From: Macrotrachela quadricornifera
Taxonomy: Eukaryota; Rotifera; Eurotatoria; Philodinida; Philodinidae
Length of the DNA stretch: 64,000 nt
Assembly (NCBI GenBank): GCA_022393335.1
Contig: JAJEKB010020913.1
Span: 24,117-88,116 of the forward strand
Direction: 5' to 3'
Shown piece after piece: positions 22,627 to 33,800 of this stretch. The notes beneath the pieces are model-generated. The model saw only the letters and a list, made by a program, of their open reading frames with translations, searched no databases and had not been told where the DNA came from. A program made the position numbers and the translations under genes. The first letter of the stretch is position 1, and each line of letters begins with the position of its first letter.

Positions 22627-24130
22627 AAATTGTACATAAACCGATGGTGACGATATATTTTTTGAATTGTTTTCATTGGTGACTTTTTTTTCATTATTAT
22701 CTATAACAGTATTAGAAAATTCTTCAGGTTTATATTTTCTAAGATAAACAAGCCAAAATAATGGACATGTCATAAATGTTGTTACAAGAGCTATTATAAT
22801 AAACATAGTAAATACACGTGGTGAAAGAATTTTAAGTTAAAGACCAATATTCAATGCAATTAATTAAACTAAACCTCGTGTATTCATTTGATATTCCAAC
22901 ACCAGCTGCAAATTTCCATGAGCGTCGAGTAACAATTTTTGTTACAAAACATCCAGACAAAAATTTAGTTAATGTAGCAATAACAATAATAAGTACAGTA
23001 ATACCACCATAAAATTTATCATTTAATGAACCTAAACTTGTTTGCATACCACTTGCAGCAAAAAATAATGGTAATAATAATTCAATAGTAACTAATTCTA
23101 TTTTAGTATATAATTCAATATGAAAACGACTTGATTTTGGACATATAATACCAGTTATAAATGCACCAAAAAATGAATGAATACCAAGTAAATCACAAAA
23201 GAAAGATGAAGCAATAAGAAGAAGAAATATTCCAACAAGAAATATATGATTCATTTCATCATTACGTTTAACAAAGAATGCATGTGTGCACGTAAAACTA
23301 ACCATCGAACGATAGTTAACATAAATATAACATATCCAATCGCAATTAAAATTACCCTAAATATATTAACAATTTTTTCTATTTTATTTTTAAAAAATTA
23401 ATCATATTATGTTAAACTTACCATAAACCAACAATGCCTAACTGTTTAGCAAAAGCACTGGCAATAGCTAATGAACACCAACCCAAAATATCGTTCATAG
23501 CTGCACAACTAATTGTTAAAGTGCCAATGGGCGTTGCCATTAAATTTGTTGATGAAAGAATCGATGCAGGTACAGGAAAAGCAGTGAACGACATACCTGA
23601 TGCTATAAATAAAATAAATGCAGTTCGATCAGATGGTATCAAATCACGATTATTAATATCATATAAATAGACAGAAAATGCAGCACCAGCAGCATATGGT
23701 ACAATTATAGTAGAAATTGCTAATGGAACAGATAATTTCCATTGATGTTTAAGTTCTTTTCGTTCAAGTTCTAATCCTAAATTAAACATAAATAAAATAA
23801 GACCAATATCCCCAACTAATGTAAAATAGTTCCATGATGATGGTGGAAATATACGTGTTGACCAAAAATTGATATTTCCTAATACTGAAGGACCAACTAT
23901 AACACCAGCAATAATCTCACCAATAACCTATATGAAATTAAACATCATCATCAATATATCTATTTTATATATATATATATATATATAGATTTATCACTTA
24001 TTGATGGCTGTTTTATTAATCCAAGTAAAAATCCCATTATTCGAACAAGTGCAAGAATGATAAAGACTTGCATGAGAAATCGGGCCCAATAATTATCATC
24101 CGATGATGGATCCGCAAATATTTCAATCAT
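22627..24130 (-). pseudogene. Decayed cation/proton antiporter (CPA2 / Na_H_Exchanger family)
   Basis: On the minus strand three blocks give a multi-pass exchanger: start ATG at 24130 (ARFLMQVFIILALVR), then GEIIAGVIVGPSVLG at about 23930, then FNLGLELERKELKHQW and the conserved MNDILGW segment (23418-23789). Then come FCDLLGIHSFFGAFITGI and LPLFFAASG (22900-23300), and a C-terminal helix and tail to 22627. Family knowledge: CPA2 proteins exchange K+ or Na+ for H+ across membranes. Lesions: a frameshift near 23285, one extra base near 22888, and TAA stops at 22866-22864 and 22839-22837 where the family has Glu (GLV-E-LI, NIGL-E-L). The first intron has no 5' splice site that keeps frame. The 23.4-kb intron is normal (gtaagt...ttag). 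I read it as a pseudogene. Confidence 0.75.
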
Positions 24131-25838
24131 AGTTATATGATTATTATTATTATTATTATTATTATTAAGAAAAAATTAAGAGACAAAAATAACATTAATG
24201 GTTTGTGTGCATATATTTATTTATATTTTTCTAACCAGTTCGGCAACCAGTTTGACAACTCATCGGTCTGGTTATACCTATTAGCTTCAATAATATGCAT
24301 ATACATGTATGATTACATCATATTAATATTTATCATACTTTTATACGCCTTTTATATATTTTTTTCTTTCTGTTCTTGCTTATTTTTTCAACGCATATAT
24401 CATTCGTTTATACTCTTGCTTTCAATAAAACAAATGGAATGTTTTATCATATTAGCTATATTAAAGTACACCGATAACTGACTTTTTTTTGAGTATTTTC
24501 CACGCTTTATTATAATTGAAAACGAAGATTCTCTTTAGTTTTTTTGTTCAAAATGTTGAAATTGCATCATTATACTTTTACATGTTATGGATGTTAGGAA
24601 AATAATTTAACAAAATGCATCAATGATAATATCCAAAATTAAATGGAACTATCAAGGATTTTTTGCTTTAATAAAACAAAAATAATTAAATGTTGCTTTG
24701 CCTTTTTTACTTTTTACAGTTACGAAAGTAATTTGTCATGCTTTTAGTGTTATAAAAATATTTTACGATACTTGTATCATATAGAAAAATAGTTTGTAGT
24801 ATTTTTATCATCTAGAGTATTACGTCATTTGAATAATTTATTATTTTATTACGCAATTAAAAGCATGACTGAACACTGATTTTTCTTATTTTTAATCAAA
24901 AAATCTCAGTTTAATGTTTTACATATTTTTTTAGTTTTTCTATTTCTAATTTATTATTATTAGCTGATATTTTTTGAGTGATATTCAAATTTAAACATGA
25001 AAATCAATATATAGAATGCATACACATGCATAAAATCCGACAGATATATATATACTTTTTTATTCTTCCTCCACTAATGATAATAAAATGAAAAAAAATT
25101 TTATTCAGTATCACCACCTTATTCCCTTGACTGTAGTAAGGATCTTAATCCCAAAATTGACTGTGTGTTTGTCCATAGTGTAGGTGTTTGAATCTATTAA
25201 GACTTTTCGAGGTTTTGATGGGACTTTACTATAGGTTATCGACAGCGAAAAGTCCGAATTTGAGATTGAATTTTCGATTGTACCCTCTTTTGTATTTTGA
25301 GACTTTTTTGGCGTTTTGACGATACTTTGCTATTCACTTTTCTCAAGGAAAGGAATCATATTGGAGATTTATATGCTCAAGTGATATATTACAGGGTACC
25401 CCCGGTCGTTACGAGCTATTTCTTCGACTCTAATCGGAATCTTAATCTTTAAAATAAATATATTTGTTGGAAAATAAAATAAAAAATTTTTTTTTTATTA
25501 TCTTAATGAGAACAAATAAAGTAGCTAACTTTCATCCAAGTAAATGCACAATCACATTATTATCATATAGATATGTATATCTTTGATTGATAAATATAAT
25601 GTATGGTTTATTATGAAATACTGAAACTATTTTACTAATAAAAGGATTATAAATTCTAGTGAAAATTTTATATATTAGAAATCAAACAAATATTTATCTA
25701 GACTTATTTTAATGTATAGAAGACTATCGCAAACATTTCGATTAAGGCTTAAAGTATATCAAAATATGATTGATTTTAATAATTAGAAATTATATTTTGT
25801 TAAATTTTATTTCTGATTTTATTAAATGAAAATAGAGA
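24131..25838. other. AT-rich intergenic stretch
   Basis: It contains a (tta)n run at 24141-24168 and A/T-rich DNA. Frames here are low-complexity hydrophobic shadows. I see no gene or transposon boundary. Confidence 0.4.
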
Positions 25839-26105
25839 TTAAGCAATAGCCCAATTATCACCCCAATTAGTACCATCACATGGACGACAACTGCATGTAT
25901 CACATCCACGATGATCGCGATAGCTACCACAATGGCATGGGGCGAAGCATAACATTGTCATCATACATAATGGATTTGGTAAACCAAAGTTTGGAAATGA
26001 AATAGCACGACGTTGTTCTTCAACAGATGCAGCAGGATTACCCGATACAAATAAAGTACCACAGAGAAGAACAGAAATAATAACGGCAATCATTTTATTA
26101 AGCAT
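25839..26105 (-). CDS. Small secreted antistasin-like cysteine-rich peptide
   Basis: An 88-aa protein starting at the ATG at 26105; the frame is open further upstream but without an ATG. Residues 1-21 (MLNKMIAVIISVLLCGTLFVS) form a typical signal peptide. The C-terminal third has the spacing C-x5-C-x3-C-x-C-G-x3-D-x2-G-C-x2-C-x-C-x2-C, with the core CGSYRDHRGCDTCSC. The G-x3-D-x2-GC-x2-C-x-C core is the antistasin-like signature of leech-type serine-protease inhibitors. There is a single domain and a short tail (NWGDNWAIA). It is probably exported and disulfide-bonded, acting as an inhibitor or defence peptide; the target protease cannot be told. An alternative is an unrelated Cys-rich peptide with a convergent pattern. 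Confidence 0.65.
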   Translation of the reverse strand: MLNKMIAVIISVLLCGTLFVSGNPAASVEEQRRAISFPNFGLPNPLCMMTMLCFAPCHCGSYRDHRGCDTCSCRPCDGTNWGDNWAIA

Positions 26106-27398
26106 TATAAAAAATAATCTCTTGTTGATTTTCAATAATAAATGAGTATTTTCATGGATTTAACATCAGTATTTATACCGATTAATAATCATAACATATA
26201 CATACAGATGACAATTTTCTCAAGATCCAATACATTTATGTATCTTATCAATACTATCATTCTATTAAATTTTGTCCTTCGCCTCCGTTTTAAACTTTAT
26301 TTTAATCATAATAAACCTACATAAAACCTTGATAAAGACGAAAACATTTTAGTATTCAGCCAATTTTCTAACTATAAAAGAAAATTCTATCTTTGTGTAT
26401 TAGAATATGAATGATATTCGTAAACAAATATATTTTCAAGATGTGTTTTTAACCATTATCAAAGCTTTTATTAAGTTTACAGAAATATTTCTTTTACAAA
26501 TAATTAAGATTGACAGTATAATAAAATATTACAAAACTAAGAAAATTTTGATGAATAAATGAAAAATTTATAGAAATTAAATTAAACATACAAAGTAATC
26601 AATAAAAACTTATTTTATATTGAACGATTGGATCATATTTTTTATAAAATTGATGATTGGTCAACCAAGAATTTCTTATTTAAAGTTTCATTGTGTTCGA
26701 TTTCGATTCAAATCGAACTGAACCGTTTTAATTTGACTCATTTTCGGTTTTTGATAACAAATATTTCAAACCGAGTAATAGAAAGTCATTCAATTCTTAT
26801 TTTTGTTTATTATTTTTTTCTATTCGTTATTCCGTATTGAACAGAATATTTAATTTATTTGAGTATATGACAACTCAGTTGATTTGGCCAAGATTGACAC
26901 TGAGGGAGACGTCATGTTAAACTTTATATATATATATATATATAAAGTCTAGAAGTCGAAAGTGAAAAGAGATATAATTTTTTTGTCCTTTTTGATAATG
27001 ATATAAATCTGATTGAATTTAATCGAAATGGTCATTAGAATTTTCTACAATTCAAATGATATTACTTTCGCTTACTTATTAGAACAATTATCTAAGAAAA
27101 TATAGATAAAGTAGTTGATTAACTGATTTCAAAAAATATCAGAGGAAAAATGTCAAATCATAACTGATGAGAACAATCAGAGCTTTTGACGAGTCCAACA
27201 AAGTTTGAACTATTTGTTTTTAGATGATACTTCGAATCATTCTCTATAAAATTGTATATTTTAATTAACTATCTATATATGTATTTCACTTAAATAAGAT
27301 CAACTTTGCAAAGAAAGATTCAATTTTTTAAACTATCATTTATTTCAAGTATGATGTAATTACATTATATTCAAAGTTTTGCTCAGTGCATTGTATTA
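26106..27398. other. AT-rich intergenic stretch
   Basis: A (ta)n microsatellite lies at about 26922-26943. No gene or mobile-element boundary is seen. Confidence 0.4.
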
Positions 27399-28328
27399 TT
27401 AATTGGTTACCAATTGGTTCATCATGTGTAATGCTTCTAGTGCACCAAATGGCAACGAAATATTGTCTTCATGCTCATCAATATGTGATTGATGTAAATT
27501 GATTCGAATATGTGCTGCATGACCACCACGTATGCGATGTTCTAGTACGATGCGTGATGCCTCTGTACGTACTTTGGGCATTACAGTGCCACAACCAATT
27601 TCTAAAACAGCTAGTGTTTTCTCAGCTGGTAATTCACGAAAAAATGTCTCGTGATGCAAACGTGCTGTCTCAACATGTGGTGCAGCCCAACGGCCATCAA
27701 CCGCCAATTGTGTACATACACGTGTTGGACCACTGCATTTTATGCATAGTGGTGGCGATCCAAGTAATAGCATTGTGTTCAAGTCAACTGATGGCATATT
27801 TACAGGGTCAAGTGGCCATGGATCTACACCGCAATCATCCATACACTGCGCATCATACATTGATCCATGCATCTCAAATACATTATCGTATGTAAAACCT
27901 GTACGGATAAAATGACGATCCAAATTCGTTGTTACAACACGTACATTACGTTTGCTAGATTTACTCCAAGAATAAAGTATGTGATAGCCAATATGTGGTA
28001 ATGTATTCATGTATTCACGTTGTCTTGTAACCCAATGACCCCATGCTAATGCAGGACTGTTCTCGAACAATGCATGGTTAGATAATTCGAATAGATTTAA
28101 CCCAATCTTTGCTAGGCGTGGATGTGCAAGATGAATGCCACCGTAGTAGTCTGGAAGACCAGCATCGACGCCCATTCCAGCACCTGCTGCTACTAGTAGT
28201 ACATCGGCGTTGGATACATACTGAGCTGCATGCAATATGGCCTTCCCAACGTTTTGTTCTTGATTGAGAGCGACAACCATTACTAGTAGACTGATAATAG
28301 ATCTATAAATCAACTCAATAGTTTTCAT
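27399..28328 (-). CDS. SIR2-like NAD+-dependent protein (bacterial-type), intronless
   Basis: 309 aa from the ATG at 28328; an internal ATG at 28280 (MVVALNQEQ) is an equally good start, since the homologous region begins just after it. The Rossmann NAD motif is AAGAGMGVDAGLPDYYGG. Further on come TTNLDRHF (equivalent of the TQNID/TNVDG motif), MHGSM with the catalytic His, and two Cys pairs (QCMDDC and LCIKC), then IGCGTVMPKVR near the C terminus. Family knowledge: sirtuins use NAD+ to remove acyl groups or transfer ADP-ribose. The wording AGAGMGVDxGLPD is typical of a bacterial SIR2-like subgroup rather than animal SIRT1-7. With no intron in 0.9 kb, it is a candidate horizontally acquired gene. 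If the longer start is used, residues 1-17 form a hydrophobic segment. It is divergently oriented to the SDR gene at 29121. Confidence 0.75.
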   Translation of the reverse strand: MKTIELIYRSIISLLVMVVALNQEQNVGKAILHAAQYVSNADVLLVAAGAGMGVDAGLPDYYGGIHLAHPRLAKIGLNLFELSNHALFENSPALAWGHWVTRQREYMNTLPHIGYHILYSWSKSSKRNVRVVTTNLDRHFIRTGFTYDNVFEMHGSMYDAQCMDDCGVDPWPLDPVNMPSVDLNTMLLLGSPPLCIKCSGPTRVCTQLAVDGRWAAPHVETARLHHETFFRELPAEKTLAVLEIGCGTVMPKVRTEASRIVLEHRIRGGHAAHIRINLHQSHIDEHEDNISLPFGALEALHMMNQLVTN

Positions 28329-28395
28329 TAACAGTAAATAAGATAGATGCTCATGTAATTGACAAACCCAGCTTGTCAATAACAGGATGACTAAT

Positions 28396-28520
28396 CAAGG
28401 GGGAAAAAGCAGATTTTTTGGGATTTAAATCCGAAAAAACCTCAAAAATCCAAAGAAATACCAAAAATCCAGAAAAATCTTCTCTGGATTTGAAATCCTA
28501 AATCCGCTGTTTCTCCCTTG
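28396..28520. mobile_element. Small MITE, 125 bp
   Basis: The ends caagggggaaaaagcagatt and (reverse complement) caagggagaaacagcggatt match at 17 of 20. The interior consists of ggatttaaatcc-type units in both orientations. No clear target duplication. It lies in the 0.8-kb divergent gap between the SIR2-like and SDR genes, where nothing else is recognisable. Confidence 0.6.
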
Positions 28521-29120
28521 GTGTCACTCGTTCGATACTTTTGTTGGGATATATTCATTATATTTAAAAGGTTAAATGAGAGTTAAAGTTTAGCAGTAAT
28601 TCAAAAGATATATATACAAGAACAACACAAAAAAAAAGTATCAGTATGACGCAAGTTAAAATCCAGAAAAATAAAAAAAGGAGTCACTATTACGACAGCA
28701 TTTCTTAATGCAAATAAAAACATGATAAGGATATTATAGTGAAAATAAAGAGTTGATCATTTCGTCATTTTAGTTAAATATTTTTTATTTCTATTTATAT
28801 CATATAAAATACTGAGTTGTATTGGAGGACGTGAAACAGCGATGAAAGAAAATGTACTAAAATAAGAAAAGAAAAAAAAAGACTTTTGATTACAAAGAGA
28901 AAAAAATGGAGACTGAAATGCGTACATTCTTATCGTTTTCATGAGCCAAAATCGAAGGTAAATTTGACGTAGTTTATGCGAGATGAGTAAATAGTATGGA
29001 GGTATCTTCATATTCGATATAGAGATGTCTTCACTCTTGAGATGTACGCGTCGTCTAAAATAGAAAAACAAATATAATCAACAGTAAGAGAGAACAAGCA
29101 TTCTTAAAATAAGATGAAAT

Positions 29121-29876
29121 ATGAGCAAACTTAACAAAAAAATTGCAGTCGTTACAGGTGCGTCTGAAGGTATTGGTTTTGCCATTGCACAACGATTCAT
29201 TACTGAAGGTGCAGAACATGTTTTTATCACTGGACGTCGGCAAGAAATGCTTGATGAAGCCGTAAAAAAGATCGGTAGTACAAATGTGACAGCAGTACAA
29301 GGTGATGTATCAAATATAGCTGATCTCGATAAACTGTACAATATCATTGAAAAAGAAAAAGGTCGACTGGATATCATTGTCGCCAATTCAGGTATCAGCC
29401 CGCTTGCACCACTTGAATCAATTACTGAAAAACAATTTGATGATACATTTAATACTAATGTAAAAGGAACACTTTTTACCATACAAAAAGCTTTGCCACT
29501 ATTAGTTGATGGTGGATCAATCATTCTTATTGGATCTGTCTCCTCTATTAAAGGTCATCCAGCTGCGAGCATCTACAGCGCATCAAAAGCAGCTATTCGT
29601 TCTTTTGCTCGATCTTGGTCAATTGATTTAAAAGAACGCAGGATACGAGTTAATACTTTAAGTCCAGGATCAATCGAAACAATGATGTTCAAAAATGTAG
29701 CTGATAGTGAAGTGACAAAAGCAACTTTCATCACAGATTTAATAGCTACGGTACCAATGAATAGATTTGGTACACCTGATGAAACTGCTAGAGCTGCAGT
29801 CTTTCTTGCTTCGGACGATAGTAGTTATATCACAGGTATCGAACTTTTTGTGGATGGAGGAAGAGGACAAATCTGA
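29121..29876 (+). CDS. Short-chain dehydrogenase/reductase (classical SDR)
   Basis: 251 aa, intronless, the usual length of a classical SDR. The cofactor motif TGASEGIG is at residues 12-19, with R39-R40 after beta2 (TGRR) suggesting NADP(H) preference. N89-S90-G91 is a variant of the NAG motif. The catalytic set N113, S139, Y152, K156 (YSASK) is complete, followed by the PG motif (LSPGSIET). The C terminus FVDGGRGQI is standard. It should reduce or oxidise a hydroxyl/keto substrate in the cytosol; the substrate cannot be named. The sequence style (PMNRFGTPDETARAAVFLAS) is bacterial/fungal-like, so lateral origin is possible, though SDRs are widespread. It is divergently arranged with the SIR2-like gene. 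Confidence 0.9.
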   Translation: MSKLNKKIAVVTGASEGIGFAIAQRFITEGAEHVFITGRRQEMLDEAVKKIGSTNVTAVQGDVSNIADLDKLYNIIEKEKGRLDIIVANSGISPLAPLESITEKQFDDTFNTNVKGTLFTIQKALPLLVDGGSIILIGSVSSIKGHPAASIYSASKAAIRSFARSWSIDLKERRIRVNTLSPGSIETMMFKNVADSEVTKATFITDLIATVPMNRFGTPDETARAAVFLASDDSSYITGIELFVDGGRGQI

Positions 29877-30881
29877 AACATTTACTTTATGGACTCGTTT
29901 TATTAATAAAAACTTTTTCATGTGATTTAGCATTTGATTTTGTTTTTGTTGAATTAGCTTCAATATACTTCTAAGTTGTCTTATGCTTGTCAAAATAAAT
30001 AAATCGTCTAAAATTATTCTTGATTAGCTATTAGAGTCATATGCAGTTTTAAAAAACTAGACATTAAAACCGAAACGTAATCAATTAGTCAGTATTGTGT
30101 AAAGATTGTTTTCAATTTACTGCATTACATCGATTTATTGCACAGTTTATATCAGTCAACATCAAAAGAATGAGCCGCTCGATGTTTTGCCGATATCACA
30201 GTAACGCTAAAATGTAAAAAAGCAGGTTTTTTTAAAAGATTCATCTTTTAATTCTTCACAATCCTGTCTACTTCAATTGGTTCGAGTGGAATTTCTTCAT
30301 TCACATTAGCTATTGAGTTCAGTTGTGTTTCAATCTTTAATTTGTTTTCGTTCAATAAATAATACCAACACATCGCTAAAAAAAGTATTTTTACTCTTAA
30401 GTCATTTTATATCTGTAGTTTTGTTTGATCTTATCGAAATTTTCTAACCATTCATATGCTTTCTGTAGAATATAGCCCACAATCAAGATAGAAGTCTGTT
30501 TAGCCTATGAAAATTTTCCACAAACTTAAACAAAGCTACGGATATAATATCACCTGAGAGTAAAAGTACGATCAAAGTTTTTTGCGCATTTTCAGACAAA
30601 TAATGTGGTTTACAAAACGCTCAAAATACTTTTTTAGCAATATCAATAGTCAAAGCGAGTGAAATCCATTTCATTGTTCATTATAAAACAACAGATTCCA
30701 ATCAAACCAATTAAAATAGGCGGAACTGTAGAAAATGAAAAGATGGTTCTTTTTAAAAAATTGACTTTTCATATTTTAGTGCTACTGGAATATATGCAAA
30801 ACATTGAATGGCTCATTTTTTATGGCCTATTCATTAAATCTAAAGATGAAGATAGTAAGTAGAAAATATTGTCTAATCGCA
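29877..30881. other. Intergenic stretch, nothing recognised
   Basis: AT-rich. The short frame at 30659-30862 has no recognisable features. I see no transposon ends. Confidence 0.4.
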
Positions 30882-33800
30882 TCAATTTAAATGAATGTTA
30901 TTAGGCACATCGAAGTAGACAACCTCTCCCTGTTGTAACATAAGAATGCGATCGCTATTGACTACTGTATTCAATCGATGTGCAATTGTTAAAATGGTAC
31001 GATCATGAAATTTGTCAGCAATCACTTGTTGAATCATTCTGTCCGTATCATGGTCAACATTTGCTGTAGCTTCATCAATCAGCAATATATGACTCTTCTT
31101 CAGAATGGCTCGAGCTACACATATCAGTTGGCGTTCACCAGCACTCAAATTAGCACCTGATTCAGCTACTAACATGTGAAGTCCATCAGGATGATTGCGT
31201 ACTAACTGTTTGAGCTGAACGGCTTCGAGTGCTGTAAGACACTCTTCATCTGAGAATTGTTCAAACGGATCAATATTATATCGAAGTGTACCACAAAAGA
31301 GTATAGGTACTTGTGGTATAACACTTAAATGAGAACGAAGATGATGGAGTGAAAGACGTCCAATATCGACATCATCAATAAGTATGCTTCCGTTGATCGA
31401 TGATTGATTGACAAGTCGAAAGAGAGCTTGGAGAAGGGATGATTTACCGGCACCTAAATGAAAATTAGATATTGAGAACGAGACATCATCAAGAGGGCAA
31501 TCATCCGTACAAATACAAGAATATGTTTAAAAAAATCTTCAAATTCAAATTCAAAATCTTAATCTTTTCTATTAAAGAAACATGAATATATGAAAAACGA
31601 CACAAAAATTTATACTGCCATTTAATATTTCGTTACAAAAAGTTAATCTCATAGGAATTTATACGCTTTTCAAGTGTGAGATAAATCTTCCTTTTCTTCA
31701 AATAGTAATAACTTTTGTTTTGTCACTGCCGAACTCGAGCATTTTCTAGTCAACTGAAGACAGGCTGATATTTATTGAATACATTATATCAAAAGAATAT
31801 GCTGTTAGAAGTATTCGATGAAACAAGTGCTTCAACGAATCGATAAGTTTTACAACTTCTTCGTAACATCAACAGCAAATTAATATTGTATAAGAGTAAT
31901 GCTATTTTAGGTGATTTTTAGCTAATCCTAAAGTTGAAGATTTGTTCTAGATCGACAGAGTAAGGAGAGTGACTCGTGTATCTTTTGTTTCAAATAAAGA
32001 AGGTTATCATTTTGGTATCGTTTTTATGATATCAGACATGAGAATGATATAAATTAAATTCATGTCCATCTCAGAGATAAGTGGTCGTGGTCATTTTTTG
32101 ATTAACTTTTTCAAGAAATAAGGTATAAACTTGCAGTTTTCATTGTTGGAAAAAGTGGACAAAGAAGCATCGAAATATATATGAAAAGATTTTTTACTCA
32201 GTTTCCTAAATGTGTTACATAGAAGATCAATAAAAACAGCATGCCTTTCATAGTCACAACATTAATTTATCGATTTCTAAGAGTGTGCTAGAACCGACAG
32301 ACAAAGAGCTACAAAATAATCGAAAAATAACCATTTTAACGTTTGGCTAAAATCTTTACGAAAGTCGCTAAAAAATCTTGCCATATATGATGCGATGCAT
32401 CTTGATCAATTCTTTCCAACCACTTATCTCTAATAGAAATTGATTTTTCAAAGAAGATAAAATTGTCGGTTTTTTAAAGGATCTCAGTTAACCCGACGTT
32501 TTCAACCGATATCCTATTCTGTTCTAATGAATGTTCTTCATATATATTCCCATAAATGAAGTAATCATACCTGTCCGACCAATAACGCCAATCTTTTCCT
32601 TAGACTCAATTCGTAGGTGAAGATTTTTGAGTACAGGATCGAGCTCTGGGCGATAACGAAATGTATAGTCTTTAAATTCGATAATACCACGAGAAGGCCA
32701 ATCGTCTGCTGGGTGAATGAGAACATTGTTCTCGTTGGTATTCTGTTGACTTTCTGGTACTAGTTGACCATATTCATGAATACGTTCTGCACTAGTCATA
32801 AAATTTTCAGCTTCTGCTGATTGTCGTACAGCCCATTGAAAGAGACCTGTTAAACTAATACAATATGTGATACTAAGTGCTGCTGCCGACGGATCGATTT
32901 GATTGCGCAAAGCTACAGCAAGAAGAGCAGTAACCAACGTGAGTATAGATGCTATGAAATCGAGTCGTAAACCAAACCAACGTGCAGTGGCAGAAAGAAT
33001 GAAGTAAGCTCGTGAATTCGTATCAATTCGTTCTATAAACATATTTAAAAAAGTTGCTTGAATGTCAAATGCACGAATACTGGATAGTCCATCTAAGGAT
33101 GATGAGAACAGTGTATAAATAGGACTACGTGTTACACTTTCGAGTCGTTTGAGTTGACGACCGGCACACATGTAAAATCGTCGGAGATATAAAACTGAAG
33201 GAACTAGAGGAATGAGAATTAAAAGTACCCATGGATTGCTCCTTCCAATGACTGCAATAGAACCGAGAGTCATTAGTAAATATTGCATCGTATCAACTAA
33301 AGCTAGAGGTAAGGATTGATCTAATACTTGTTGATCTTTGCTTGCTCGATTTAAAATTCGTCCACTTGGATTACTTTCAAAGAAACGTAACGAAGTATAT
33401 AGAATACCTTTAATCATTCGATTGTGAAAATAAGTCGAACCACGCAATATAATATAATAGATAAATCCAGCACGTATGACTGCAATGATTAATGTGGAAC
33501 ATATAGTTCCAAGATAGATATACGCATAAAATGATAATCGTTGTTCTCTTTCATTCTTACCAGACCATATGGCAAGCCAAGTATTTGCAAAGTCGTACAA
33601 AGCTTCATTAACGAGCATAAAAATAATCATTAGAAGAAAACCAAACCATCGTAAAGGGGGTGAAGTAAATAATTTTAGCCAGACATTCCATTTGACGACG
33701 CCATCGACTGATGTTTCATTCATGACAATCGAATTCATATCAGTTACAGCATTGTTAAGTATCCGATCTGTCTCCTTGTCATCAGATGACTCTGTTTCTA

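Noticed and set aside
23434..23670. Plus-strand frame at the antiporter
   Set aside because: It is the antisense of the conserved exchanger exon.
24137..24481. 114-aa hydrophobic frame starting with many Ile codons
   Set aside because: It is produced by a (tta)n run and AT-rich DNA.
28757..29524. Minus-strand frames around the SDR gene
   Set aside because: They are antisense to the SDR or AT-rich shadows with no domains.
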